Of a DNA stretch of 64,000 bases, positions 33,297 to 42,900 are shown piece by piece. The notes below the pieces were generated by a model. That model did not search any database. It saw only the letters and a list, made by a program, of their open reading frames with translations, and was not told the DNA's origin. Position 1 is the stretch's first letter. Each line of letters begins with the position of its first letter. The position numbers were made by a program, and so were the translations under genes. Origin of the DNA: JADJYF01 sp050186725 (lineage in GTDB: Bacteria > Pseudomonadota > Gammaproteobacteria > Ga0077536); assembly GCA_050186725.1 (NCBI GenBank), contig JBFWYG010000012.1, forward strand, positions 28,263 to 92,262. The letters run 5' to 3'.

Positions 33297-33323
33297 GGAA
33301 CGCCGGCGGGGCGCCGGCGTTCC
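33297..33323 (-). terminator. hairpin after the hydrolase gene
   Basis: Perfect 11-bp stem GGAACGCCGGC / GCCGGCGTTCC with a 5-base loop, lying downstream of the LLM-hydrolase pair on the minus strand and upstream of the GFA gene. The following sequence has only a short T run. Confidence 0.5.
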
Positions 33324-33376
33324 TGTAGGTATCACGGTCACCCGTCCCGGGTCACCGTCGCTGTCGAGGGCCCGTC

Positions 33377-34174
33377 TCAGGCCACCGCCGGCATCGCGTG
33401 GTCACGCACGAAATCGCGCGCCAGGGCCGCGCAGGTCTCCGGCTGTTCGAGGCCTGCAAGGTGCCCTGCCTGGGCGATGGTCGTCAAGCGGCTACCGGCG
33501 ACGGCGTCTCGCCATGCGGGGCCGTAGGCCGCGGGCACGATGGGGTCGCGTTCCGACGTCGCGATCAGCGTGGGCGCCTCGATACGCCCCAGGCGCCGAG
33601 AAATACCGGTGTCCGGAATGGGCCACAGGAACTTCGCGCTGGCGCGCAGGTTGAGCAGTTCCTCCACGTGAGCGTCCATCTTGTCGCGGCCCTCGAGCAG
33701 GAGGCTCTTGCGCATGCCGCCCTCGGAGAACTGGATCTCGGACGGCATGCCCGGGTGCTGGGCAAAGGGATCGGCGCACTCCACGCCGTCCAGCCACAGG
33801 CCGAGCGGATTGATGAGCATCAGGCTCAGCACCCGCGTAGGCGCGATGGCGGCGAGTTCGGCGCCCATCCACGCGCCGATGCTGATGCCGAGCACATGCG
33901 CGCTCTTCACGCCGAGCGCGTTCAGCAGGTCGACGTTGTGCAGCGTGATGTCGAGCGCGCCCGGATCGATCTCCTCCAGCTGGTCCTTGGCCGGACCCCA
34001 GCCGGGGGCGTAGGGCGCGATGACGTCGAAACTCTCGGCGAGCTTCGCGAGCAGCGGCTCGAAGCCGACGATGCCGAGCATGTGATGGAGATACAGCAGC
34101 GGCTGGCCGTGACCCTTGCGGTAGTAGTGGACCGTGCGGCGCGCCGGGCCGACGGCGATGGTTTCGAGGTTCAT
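33377..34174 (-). CDS. alpha/beta hydrolase
   Basis: Hydrolase of 265 residues. The nucleophile elbow is GISIGAWMG (Ser in GxSxG), the acid is probably Asp in SERDPIVP, and the His is in QAGHLAGLEQPE. HHMLG replaces the more usual HG oxyanion motif. It is of the meta-cleavage-product hydrolase or epoxide-hydrolase type in length. The start ATG overlaps the LLM stop (ATGA), so it is coupled with the luciferase-like enzyme; together they look like an oxidise-then-hydrolyse pair. Confidence 0.88.
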   Translation of the reverse strand: MNLETIAVGPARRTVHYYRKGHGQPLLYLHHMLGIVGFEPLLAKLAESFDVIAPYAPGWGPAKDQLEEIDPGALDITLHNVDLLNALGVKSAHVLGISIGAWMGAELAAIAPTRVLSLMLINPLGLWLDGVECADPFAQHPGMPSEIQFSEGGMRKSLLLEGRDKMDAHVEELLNLRASAKFLWPIPDTGISRRLGRIEAPTLIATSERDPIVPAAYGPAWRDAVAGSRLTTIAQAGHLAGLEQPETCAALARDFVRDHAMPAVA

Positions 34175-35460
34175 CACTTCACCTCCGCGACGCGCTTGCG
34201 CGCCGGCTCGCTGATCTCCGCCGGAAAGGGCGTGACCGTGCGCGGCTCGGCACGTTCTTCCAGCGGCATGGCCCGCGGATACCAGTGATCCTCGTAGCCC
34301 GCCCACTTGGATCTCATCTGCGGCATGACCTTGTCAGCGAACATCTGGGTCGAGTAACGGCACAGATCGTTCGGCATGTCGCCGAAGTGCAGCAGGCAGA
34401 CCAGGTGGCCGATCTTCAAGGTGTCGATGACCTTCTCGATCTGGGCAGCGACGCTGTCCGGCGAGCCGGCGACGATGTAGCCCTTGTCGATCATCTCTTC
34501 CCAGGACAGCGCCGCGGCCTGGTTGAGCGCCGAGGACTGGCCCGCCATCTGCGTAACCAGGCCCGCGCGGATGGTCGGCTCGGTGCGATAACCGGGCGCG
34601 TCGGCGAAGCCTGGGTAGACGTGCAGGCAGCGCGAGAAGAAGTAGCGCGCGTGCTTCTCGTACAAACGCTTGGCTTCGGCGTCGGTCTCGGCCACGCAGA
34701 TCTGCTGGGCGAAGGCCGCCTGGTAGGGATTGAACTCGGCGCCGAGCTGTTCCATGCGCTGCCAGAAGCCTTCCATCAGCTGCGCGCCGCGGATGTAGCC
34801 GGAGAACGACAGGTAGCTGTAGTTGTACTTGTGCTCTGCGCAGAAGTCCCAGGTCTCGAGTGAACCGCCGCCCGGGATCCAGATGGGTGGCGGGGTCTGG
34901 ATGGGGCGCGGCCACAGGTTCACGTAGCGCAGCTTGTAGTGCTTGCCGTTCCAGGCGAACACGTCCGGATCCGACCATGCGCGGCGCACGAGTTCGTGGG
35001 CCTCGTGGTACTTCTCGCGGAGCGTCGCGGGGTTCACGCCGCAGGCGTAGTTGTCGTCCATCGACGAACCGACCGGGAAGCCGGAGATGAGACGTCCGCC
35101 GGAGATGCAGTCGATCATCGCCATCTCTTCCGCCACGCGGGTCGGCGGGTCGTAGAGCGCGAGCGACTGGCCGAGCAGCAGGATCGCGGCGCGGTGGGTG
35201 CGCCGCGCGAGCGTGGCCGCCATCAGCTGCGGCGAGGGCATGAGCCCATAGGCGTTCTGGTGATGCTCGTTGATGCCGAGGCCGTCGTAGCCGACGTCTT
35301 CGGCGAGTTCGAGCAGGTCGAGGTAGTCGTTGTAGATGCGGTTGGCCTTGCGCGCGTCGAACAGGCGCGAGTCCACGTCGACCCATACGCTCCGGTGCTT
35401 CTCGGTGAAGTCGTCCGGCAGGTGGGGCCAGGGCATCAGGTTGAACCAATGGAACTTCAT
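34174..35460 (-). CDS. luciferase-like (LLM) monooxygenase, long form
   Basis: TIM-barrel flavin enzyme of 428 residues. Features are INEHHQNAYGLMPSP, the conserved EHH of bacterial-luciferase-like alpha chains, ILLLGQSLAL, AMIDCISGGRLISGF, WIPGGGSLETW and a C-terminal AGSPDSVAAQIEKVI. The length and motifs match FMNH2-using alkanal monooxygenase-like proteins more than short F420 enzymes. Its neighbour is an alpha/beta hydrolase overlapping its stop. Confidence 0.9.
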   Translation of the reverse strand: MKFHWFNLMPWPHLPDDFTEKHRSVWVDVDSRLFDARKANRIYNDYLDLLELAEDVGYDGLGINEHHQNAYGLMPSPQLMAATLARRTHRAAILLLGQSLALYDPPTRVAEEMAMIDCISGGRLISGFPVGSSMDDNYACGVNPATLREKYHEAHELVRRAWSDPDVFAWNGKHYKLRYVNLWPRPIQTPPPIWIPGGGSLETWDFCAEHKYNYSYLSFSGYIRGAQLMEGFWQRMEQLGAEFNPYQAAFAQQICVAETDAEAKRLYEKHARYFFSRCLHVYPGFADAPGYRTEPTIRAGLVTQMAGQSSALNQAAALSWEEMIDKGYIVAGSPDSVAAQIEKVIDTLKIGHLVCLLHFGDMPNDLCRYSTQMFADKVMPQMRSKWAGYEDHWYPRAMPLEERAEPRTVTPFPAEISEPARKRVAEVK

Positions 35461-35590
35461 GGGATGACTCCTGGAAATGAGGGGCGCGCGACACTGGCCA
35501 CGCGCCGGTGGGACATTGTCGTCAAACGCGCGCTCGGCCCGCCATTCCGCCAGCGGGTAGGGACTTGATCGGGGTCAAGCCGCGCGCCCC

Positions 35591-36241
35591 TCAGACGGCT
35601 TCAGCACCGGGAAACGCCTGGCCCCAACCATCCAGGTGCACGAGTTCGCCGAGCGGCTTGCGGCGCAGGCGCTTGGGAAACGGTTTGGCCGGCCAGCCGA
35701 GGGTGATCATCGCCGCGCAGGCCATGTGGGCCGGCATGCCGAGCACCGCCTGTACCGCCGTCTCCGACATGGCGAGGATGGTGGTCAGCGTGGTACCGAG
35801 ACCTTCGTTGCGCGCCGCGAGCAGCAGGTTCTGCACCGCCGGGTAGACCGAGGACCCGGCCGTGAGCGGCAGGCGGCCCAGGTTCGCGTCCAGCGCGGTG
35901 ACCTGGGTCATGTCGCAGGCGACCACGATCATCACCGGCACCTCGGCCAGGTGCCGCGCGAAGTGGTCGACGTGGTCGATGAAGCCGGGCTTGAAGCCGG
36001 CCTGCGCCTCGCCCGAGCGGTAGCGCGGCACGATGGCGTCCCACAGCGGCTGGTAGAGGTCGTGGAGCGCGCGGCGCTTGGCCGCATCCTTCACCGCGAT
36101 GAACGCGATGGGCTGCTTGTTCGAGCCGGTCGGTCCCCAGCGCGCGGCATCCAGCACGCGCAGCAGCGCGTCGTTCGGCACCGGATCTGGCTTGTAGTAA
36201 CGGCAGGCATTGGTGGTGCGGATGACGTCGGTGAGATCCAT
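35591..36241 (-). CDS. nitroreductase-family protein
   Basis: FMN-dependent nitroreductase-fold protein of 216 residues. Marks are the N-terminal RTTNACRYYKPDPVP with Arg for FMN phosphate, WGPTGSNKQPIAFIAV, and AVQNLLLAARNEGLGTTLTT. It probably reduces quinones, enones or nitro groups with NAD(P)H, or acts in a BluB- or iodotyrosine-deiodinase-like manner. It may supply reduced flavin to the LLM enzyme 130 bases away on the same strand, which is an inference from position. Confidence 0.9.
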   Translation of the reverse strand: MDLTDVIRTTNACRYYKPDPVPNDALLRVLDAARWGPTGSNKQPIAFIAVKDAAKRRALHDLYQPLWDAIVPRYRSGEAQAGFKPGFIDHVDHFARHLAEVPVMIVVACDMTQVTALDANLGRLPLTAGSSVYPAVQNLLLAARNEGLGTTLTTILAMSETAVQAVLGMPAHMACAAMITLGWPAKPFPKRLRRKPLGELVHLDGWGQAFPGAEAV

Positions 36242-36269
36242 GGGCCGTTCCTCGGTGGATTGCCCCCAT

Positions 36270-36294
36270 TGTAGGTCGGGCTTCAGCCCGACAT
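36270..36294. repeat. palindromic interspersed repeat (GTAGGTCGGGCTTCAGCCCG type)
   Basis: Self-complementary GTCGGGCTTCAGCCCGAC between the nitroreductase start and the S74 gene; sister element at 25.76 kb. Confidence 0.85.
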
Positions 36295-36300
36295 TCAGAA

Positions 36301-36328
36301 GGGACAGACCCCGTACGGGGTCTGTCCC
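36301..36328. repeat. perfect 28-bp palindrome
   Basis: GGGACAGACCCCGT followed without a spacer by its exact reverse complement. No further copy in the window. Sequences of the type GGGACAGACCCC are dispersed repeats in several proteobacteria, so a mobile repeat is more likely than an operator. Confidence 0.85.
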
Positions 36329-36459
36329 GGCATGAGGCGAGGCAGCCGCCGCGCGACTTGTGACATCCGGTTACGCCGCGGTGCGGCCCACCTTCCGGGG
36401 GTTGCCCGCGGTCGCTGCCTCACTATGCTGTAGCGAACACCCCCGCAGGAGCGGGCCCC

Positions 36460-37758
36460 ATGTCCAACCATCCCGAGCTTTCGCGCGCCTTCCGGACGGT
36501 CATCCTGTGCGCTGCCCTGACGAGCGGCGGGGCGCATGCCGAGACCGTGGACGTGTCCAACAACACCATCGCCGCGCATACGCTCGGCTCGCTGACGAGC
36601 GGACAGAACAATTCCGCCTACGGCGTGGGCGCGCTCTTCGAAGTGAGTTCAGGCAACGACAACAGCGCTTTCGGACTCAACGCCCTGGCCAATATCACGA
36701 CGGCGACCGGCAACAGCGCCTTCGGCGTGAATGCCCTGGCGGCCGCCACCACCGGCAATCACAACAGCGCGTTCGGCATCTCCGCCCTGCAGAGGCTCAC
36801 CACGGGCTCGGGCAACGTCGCCCTCGGTCAGAACGCGATGGTGGCGACCACCAGGGGCAACAACAACGTGGCGGTCGGCATGCGCGCCTTGGAGGACAAT
36901 ATTCGTGGCGGCGGCAACACCGCGCTCGGCGCCGGCGCGATGACCGGACTCGTCTCGGGCAACGGCAACGTCGCGGTCGGCGTCGGCGCGATGCAGGGCA
37001 TCACCAGCGGTTCGAGCAACATCGGCATCGGTCTGCAGTCGCTGTTCCGCAGTTCGACGGCGAGCAACAACATCGCCATCGGCGAGAACACGCTGTTCAA
37101 CAGCTTTGGCGGCGGCAATATCGCTATCGGCCGCCGCGCTGGCTTCAACCTGAGGTTCGGCGCGGGCAACCTGCTGCTCGACAACGAGGGCATCGCGACC
37201 GATCAGCGCACTATTCGCATCGGCACCCAGGGTCGGCACCGGGCGGCTTTCATGGCCGGTGTGCGCGGCGTCAATGTCACCGGCGGCCTGCCGGTGGTGG
37301 TCAGGAGCAATGGTCAGCTCGGCATCCAGGCGTCGTCACGCCGGTTCAAGCAGGACATCGCCCCCATGGCCGATGCCAGCGCGCGCTTGCTGGAACTCGC
37401 GCCCGTGACGTTCCGCTACAAGGCGGCCGAGGCCGATGGCAGTCGACCGCTGCAGTACGGGTTGATTGCCGAGGAGGTGGCCGAGGTGTTTCCCGAACTG
37501 GTGGCCCACGACGCGCAGGGCGAAGTGGAATCGGTGGCCTACCAGACGTTGTCCGTCCTGCTGTTGAACGAGTTCCAGAAGCAGCATAGCGACTTCGAGA
37601 TTGCCCGCGCGACGCTGGCGGCGGTGGCGCGTGACACCGCGAAGCGCGATGCCGAGCTCGTGGCCCTGCGCGCCGAGGTGGCCGAACTGCGCGCCGCCGC
37701 CGCGGAACTGCTGGCCCTCCAGCGGGCCACGTCCGAGCGGTTCGCGCAGTCGCGATGA
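36460..37758 (+). CDS. surface protein with YadA-type head repeats and S74 chaperone domain
   Basis: Exported protein of 432 residues. After a signal peptide (VILCAALTSGGAHA), residues ~45-230 form about ten repeats of roughly 15-25 residues built on the pattern N-x-A-x-G-x-x-A-L (NSAFGLNALANITTATG, NVAVGMRALEDN), as in trimeric adhesin heads. From ~290 an intramolecular-chaperone/peptidase S74 domain appears: SSRRFKQDI with the catalytic Ser, LAPVTFRYK, YGLIAEEVAEVFPELV, SVLLLNEFQ. A C-terminal coiled coil follows. S74 domains trimerise phage tail spikes and then cut themselves off. There is no membrane anchor, so a released or surface-bound trimeric fibre is expected. Confidence 0.85.
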   Translation: MSNHPELSRAFRTVILCAALTSGGAHAETVDVSNNTIAAHTLGSLTSGQNNSAYGVGALFEVSSGNDNSAFGLNALANITTATGNSAFGVNALAAATTGNHNSAFGISALQRLTTGSGNVALGQNAMVATTRGNNNVAVGMRALEDNIRGGGNTALGAGAMTGLVSGNGNVAVGVGAMQGITSGSSNIGIGLQSLFRSSTASNNIAIGENTLFNSFGGGNIAIGRRAGFNLRFGAGNLLLDNEGIATDQRTIRIGTQGRHRAAFMAGVRGVNVTGGLPVVVRSNGQLGIQASSRRFKQDIAPMADASARLLELAPVTFRYKAAEADGSRPLQYGLIAEEVAEVFPELVAHDAQGEVESVAYQTLSVLLLNEFQKQHSDFEIARATLAAVARDTAKRDAELVALRAEVAELRAAAAELLALQRATSERFAQSR

Positions 37759-37780
37759 GCGGAGTTGCGCGCGACCTGCC

Positions 37781-38752
37781 TCAGCGCAGCCACCCCTTGC
37801 GCCAGAAATAGATCATCGGCGCCGCCACCGAGGCGGCCATCAGGGTCAGCGCGAAGGGATAGCCCCAGTTCTGTTCCAGCTCCGGCATGAAGCGGAAGTT
37901 CATGCCGTAGATGCTCGCGATGAGCGTCGGCGGCAGCAGCGCGACGCTCGCCACCGAGAAGATCTTGATGATCTTGTTCTGGTTGACGTTGATGAAACCG
38001 ACGGTCGCGTCCATCAGGAAGTTGATCTTGTCGAACAGGTAGGCGGTATGCGAATCGAGCGAGTCGATGTCGCGCAAGAGCTGGCGCGAGGCCTCCACCT
38101 GCTCCGGGTTCAGCATGCGACCGCGCAGGAGAAAACTCACCGCGCGGCGCGTGTCCATGACGTTGCGCCGGATGCGACCGTTCAAGTCCTCCTCGCGCGC
38201 GATGTCGGCCAGCACCTTGCCGGCGTCCTCGTCGCTGACCTCGGTGGTCAGCACCATGTTGCTGAACTTCTCGAGGTTGTCGTAGATGCCTTCCAGCGCG
38301 TCGGCCGAGTATTCGACGTCGGCGTCGTAGAGGCGCAGCAGCACGTCCTTGTCGTCGTTGATCAGCGCCGGGATGCGCCGCGCGCGCAGGCGCAGCAGGC
38401 GGAACACCGGCAGGTCTTCCTTGTGGACCGAGAACAGCACCTGGTTGTAGAGAATGAACGCCACGCGCACGTTGCGCGGCATGTCATCGTCGTCGATGAG
38501 GAAGTCCGAGCGGATGTGCAGCTCGCCGTTGTCCTCCTCGTAGAAGCGCGCCGATTCCTCGATGTCCTCGTCCTCGACGTCGGCCGGGATGATGAGACCG
38601 AAGTGGTCGGTGATCCACTGCTTCTCGGCGTCGGTCGGGTCTTCGAGGTCGACCCAGATCGGGCGGTTCTCGCCCAGCTCCAACTGCTCGAGCGGAGTCT
38701 GCACTAGGCCGCCTTTCAGGCGGCCGTTGTCGAGCGCGAACAGGTTCAGCAA
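37781..38752 (-). CDS. corA: CorA-type magnesium/cobalt transporter
   Basis: Divalent-cation channel of 323 residues. The long cytoplasmic funnel is acidic (IPADVEDEDIEESARFYEED), the last two helices carry the signature IYGMNF and are followed by the basic tail FWRKGWLR. Length and motif order match CorA. It stands alone between convergent and divergent neighbours; the 330 bases upstream hold no gene and no clear riboswitch. Confidence 0.95.
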   Translation of the reverse strand: MLNLFALDNGRLKGGLVQTPLEQLELGENRPIWVDLEDPTDAEKQWITDHFGLIIPADVEDEDIEESARFYEEDNGELHIRSDFLIDDDDMPRNVRVAFILYNQVLFSVHKEDLPVFRLLRLRARRIPALINDDKDVLLRLYDADVEYSADALEGIYDNLEKFSNMVLTTEVSDEDAGKVLADIAREEDLNGRIRRNVMDTRRAVSFLLRGRMLNPEQVEASRQLLRDIDSLDSHTAYLFDKINFLMDATVGFINVNQNKIIKIFSVASVALLPPTLIASIYGMNFRFMPELEQNWGYPFALTLMAASVAAPMIYFWRKGWLR

Positions 38753-39083
38753 GGTCGTCTCCAGTGCCTGGAACGGGCAGGCGGCAAAGCGTTCGTCTTC
38801 CGGATGGGGTGGGGTTCCGTCCCACTCCGGTCGACGTCCGGGTCATCGGTGGATGACGCAGGCGCTGGAGGGGACGGCTACCGTGAGGGGTAACAGTCCA
38901 ATGAAGTGCTCCGCTGATGGCGTGGCGCGATTATCCTCGCCGCCCTCGGGAGCGGCAAGCCGCGCGACCGCCTGCGGCGCTTCGTGAACGGCATCGCATC
39001 GGTCGAGCACGCGGCTCGGCTAGCATCGAGGCCGACCTCGGGACACGAGGCCCGCAACGGGCCCGTAACAATGGGAGAGAGTC
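38753..39083. other. intergenic region between corA and the PEP-CTERM-like gene
   Basis: Divergent promoter region of about 330 bases. I find no conserved RNA element, no M-box-like magnesium riboswitch features and no open frame with coding character. The sequence AATGGGAGAGAGTC just before the ATG supplies a ribosome site for the downstream gene. Confidence 0.5.
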
Positions 39084-39839
39084 ATGATGACGGGACAGAT
39101 CACCGGCCTGCGGGCCTGCGCCGCCGCGCTGCTGCTGCTGGCAGGCGCGCAGGGCGCGCAGGCCGCCACCACGGTCTACAGCGGCTTGGACAACAGCAAC
39201 CTGGCGGGCGGCGGGGCGCATCCCAATGCCGACGCAGCGCGCGCCGCCTTCGAGGCCGCGGCCGGCGTGCTGCTGGTGCAGACCTTCGACGACCTGGCGG
39301 TGGGGCCGGCGCCCGGCACGTTGCTCACGCCTTTCGGCGCGAGCCTCGTCGCGAGCGCCAGCGGCGGCGTCACCATCGCGGAGGGCGTGGGGGCGTTCGA
39401 CACCTATCCGACCAGCGGGCGCTACCTCGACAGCCTGACGGCGAACGGCAGCGCGTTCTACACCGTCAGCTTCGACCTGCCGGTGCGCGGCTTCAGCTTC
39501 GACCTGACCGACGCGAGCGACTGGGCCGGCGATGCGCGGACCACCGCCAACCTCGTCCTGACGCTCCTCAAGAACGGCGCCGACGAGACCATCACCCTGT
39601 TCGGCGACATATCGGCGTCGCAGATGGTGAATGGCAACTTCGGCTTCTTCGGTGTCTTGAGCGACGCGCGCGACATCGTCGGCTTCACCATCACCAATCC
39701 GGCCGCCAATCCCGATGAGGATGCGCTCGGCCTGGACAACCTCGCGGTGACGGTGGAGCCGGTGCCGTTGCCGGGCGCGGCGTGGCTGATGCTGTCGGCG
39801 GTGGGCGGGCTCGCGGCGCTGCGTCGGCGCCGCGGCTGA
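39084..39839 (+). CDS. secreted protein with PEP-CTERM/VPLPA-type sorting signal
   Basis: Exported protein of 251 residues (250 from the adjacent second ATG). An N-terminal signal peptide (ACAAALLLLAGAQGAQAA) is followed by a beta-rich body with FDDLAVGPAPGT and YTVSFDLPVRGFSFDLTDA, as in PEP-CTERM proteins with carbohydrate-like folds. The C-terminus has the sorting signal: VPLPGAAWLML, a helix, then RRRRG. Such signals are processed by exosortase; neither exosortase nor the exopolysaccharide genes that go with it are in this window. Function of the body unknown. Confidence 0.85.
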   Translation: MMTGQITGLRACAAALLLLAGAQGAQAATTVYSGLDNSNLAGGGAHPNADAARAAFEAAAGVLLVQTFDDLAVGPAPGTLLTPFGASLVASASGGVTIAEGVGAFDTYPTSGRYLDSLTANGSAFYTVSFDLPVRGFSFDLTDASDWAGDARTTANLVLTLLKNGADETITLFGDISASQMVNGNFGFFGVLSDARDIVGFTITNPAANPDEDALGLDNLAVTVEPVPLPGAAWLMLSAVGGLAALRRRRG

Positions 39840-39861
39840 GCGGCCTGCCCTACCTCTGAAA

Positions 39862-39892
39862 CGTCACGCCCGCGACGAGCGCGGGCGTGACG
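39862..39892. terminator. hairpin between convergent genes (first)
   Basis: Perfect 12-bp stem CGTCACGCCCGC / GCGGGCGTGACG with a 7-base loop between the PEP-CTERM-like gene and the convergent flavoprotein gene. No T tract on either strand. Confidence 0.5.
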
Positions 39893-39902
39893 ATGCGCGA
39901 TG

Positions 39903-39926
39903 ACGGTCGCGGTGCGCCGCGACCGT
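39903..39926. terminator. hairpin between convergent genes (second)
   Basis: Perfect 10-bp stem ACGGTCGCGG / CCGCGACCGT with a 4-base loop, directly after the previous hairpin. Together they probably separate the two converging transcripts. Confidence 0.45.
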
Positions 39927-39938
39927 GCCATCCGACTC

Positions 39939-42900
39939 TCAGGCCGTGCCGCTGTCCAGCAGGTGGTCCAGCCACAGGTTGGAGAGCTTCTCCTGCACCG
40001 TGTTCTGGCGCAGGCGAGCCCGCAGGTTCGGGAAGTCCACCGCGTCCAGCGGCTGGTCCTGGTTGTAGCAGGAGTAGACGAAGCTCTCCTCGCCGGTCAC
40101 CGGGTCGATGTGCTTGCACAGGCACTGCGCGCACACACCCTTCATCATGCATTGCATGGGCGAGTTGATCGATCCGATGGCGACGTGCTCGGGCTTCAAG
40201 TACGGCGCCAGCACTTCCCTGCGCGCACGCTTCACCGCCGCCATCATCATGTCCGAGCCGATGACGATCACTTCCTCCATGCTGTTCAAGGGCAGCGTGA
40301 CCTCGCCCAGCTGACCCTCCGCGTAGGCGACCATGGCCTGCACCACGTTGCCGACGAAGGTCTTGTCCTGGGCGCGGCGCGGCGCGATGGCTTCCACGTT
40401 CGGACCCGGATCCACGGCCCACACCACGACGTCCGCCGCCGCCTCGATGTCATCCAGCTTGAACACGTCGATGGGCTTCTTGTAGCCGGCGAAGTACAGC
40501 ACCTGGTTGCCGGCCGCGCGCAGCGCCTTGCCGATGGAAAACAGCACGGCGTTGCCGAGACCGCCGCCCACCATCAGCACGCGGCCGTTCTTCGGGATGT
40601 GGGTCGGCGCGCCGGTCACACCCATCACCACCAGCGGGTCACCGGGCCGGCAGCGCTGCAGGAGCCGTGAGGACGCACCCATCTCGAGCGCGATCAGCGA
40701 CACCAGGCCCTGGTCCTTGTCGACCCAGGCGCCGGTGAGCGCGAGGCCCTCGGGCGCGAGCACCGTGTATTCGACGCGCGGCGCGAAGGCCTCGGGGTTC
40801 TGCACGCGGTAGAACTGGCCGGGCTCGAACTTGGCGGCCGCGGCGGGCGCGTGCGCCACGACCTCTATGATGGTCGGGGTCAGGCGATTGACCGCCACCA
40901 CCGTCGCGAGCAGGGACTCGTCCAGGCGCTGCACGAAGCGGCGCAGGTCGACCTCGCGCAGCGGCTGATCGTCCGGGTTCAGCTTCGCGACCTCGTCCTT
41001 GAACAGCTCCACGATGTAGGGATAGCCATCCTTCGCGCTCGCCATGGCCTTCACCACGTTGCCGGCGTAGACCGGGTGGTTGTCACCATAGAAGGTCACG
41101 AAACGACCGTCGCGCTCGTAGGAGGTGAAGGGCGAAGGTGACGCGAGCTTCGGCGTCAGCACGCCTTCGGCCGGCACCAGCTTGCCGTCCTTCGGCTCGT
41201 AGCGACGGAAGAACTTGCCGTCGAGATCGAAGGTGCCCGGATGCTCCTGCTCGTAGATGATGTTCGGCGAGGTGCCGGCCGCGACGAACAGCGCGCGCAG
41301 CGGCAGTTCGATGTCGGCCTCGCCCTTGCCGCGCGAGAAGCGCACGGCCTTCAGCGCGCCGAAGTCGTCGGCGAAGGCCTCTTCCGGGTTCATGCCGGTC
41401 GCGATGTAGATGCCTTCCTGCAGCGCCTCGTTCACTTCCTCGTGGTTCTGACGATAGGCCGGCGAGTCGTTCAGGCTCTTGCGGTAGAACAGCGTCACGC
41501 CGCCCCAGCTCTTCACCAGCGGCGCGAAGTCGGGCAGTTCACCGGCCTTCTCGGCGCGCTCGCGCTCGGCGCGCACCGCGCGGCCGTGGGCGAGGAATTC
41601 GTCGAGGATGCCGAGTTCCTCGGCGTCGTACTTCGCGCGCACCGCGTCCTCGTTCGACTCGGCGCACAGTTTCTCGTAGCGATAGAGCGTCTTCTCCACC
41701 TGGCGCGGGTAATAGGCCATCACCTCGGTCGCGGTATCGATGGCGGTGAGGCCGCCGCCGATCACGCCGGCCGGCAGGCGCACCTGCATGTTGGCGAGCG
41801 AATTCAGCTTGGCCGCGCCGGTCAGCTGCAGGCCCATGAGGAAGTCGGAGGCCTTGCGGATGCCGCGGATCAGGTTGTTCTTCAGCCCGATGATCGAGGG
41901 CTTGCCCGCGCCGGTCGCGAGCGCGACGTGGTCGAAGCCGAAATTCCATGCGTCGTCCAAGGTCATCGTGCCGCCGAAGCGCACGCCGCCGTAGGCGCGG
42001 AAGGTGCGCCGGCGCAGCAGCGTGAGATAGATGACCTTGAGGAAGTTCTTGTCCCAGCGGACCGTGATGCCGTATTCCGCGACGCCACCGAAGCCGTTGT
42101 TGGTGCGGCTGTCGAGATCGTCGTAGAGCGTGGCGAAGTCGCGTATCGGCTGCGGCGGTTCGGTGGCGGAGCCGGTCAGGTAGCTCGGCAGCGGCTCGAC
42201 CTTGAGCGCGTCGATGCCGACCACCGCGAAGCCTTCCTGCAGCAGGTAGTGGGCCAGCGTGTAGCCGGCGGGGCCGAGGCCCACCACCAGCACCTTCTTG
42301 CCGTTGTAGGGCGCGAGCTGCGGACGCCGCACGTTCAGCGGGTTCCAGCGCGTGAGCAGCGCGTAGATCTCGAAGCCCCAGGGCAGGTTCAAGACGTCGG
42401 TCAGGACGTTGGTCTCGATCTGCGGGATGTTGACCGGCTCGGTCTTCTGGTAGATGCAGCCCTTCATGCAGTCGTTGCAGATGCGGTGGCCGGTGCCGGG
42501 GCACATCGGGTTGTCGATCACCACCAGCGCCAGCGCGCCGATGTTGTCGCCGCCGCGCTTGACGACGTGCATCTCGGAAATCTTCTCACCCAGGGGGCAG
42601 CCGGTGACGGCGACGCCGAGCGCGTTGGTCTTGAAGCCGCCGTCCTTCTTGTTCGGCATGCCCTTCGAGCAGGTGTCGTTGTCGCGGTCGTGGCAGTAGA
42701 TGCAGTGATCGACTTCGTACATCACGCGTCGACGGCCGTAGCGCGGGTCGGTGAGATGGAAGCCGTCGCGCCGGCGGCGGTGCGCGTCTTCGGCGACCCA
42801 GGCCTTGTAGCCGCCTTGATCGACCTCGGGGTGATGCACCAGGTGCTGCACATCGGTCTTGGCCGGCTGCTTGAACGAGGCCCAGGCGTTGGCGGCGGCG

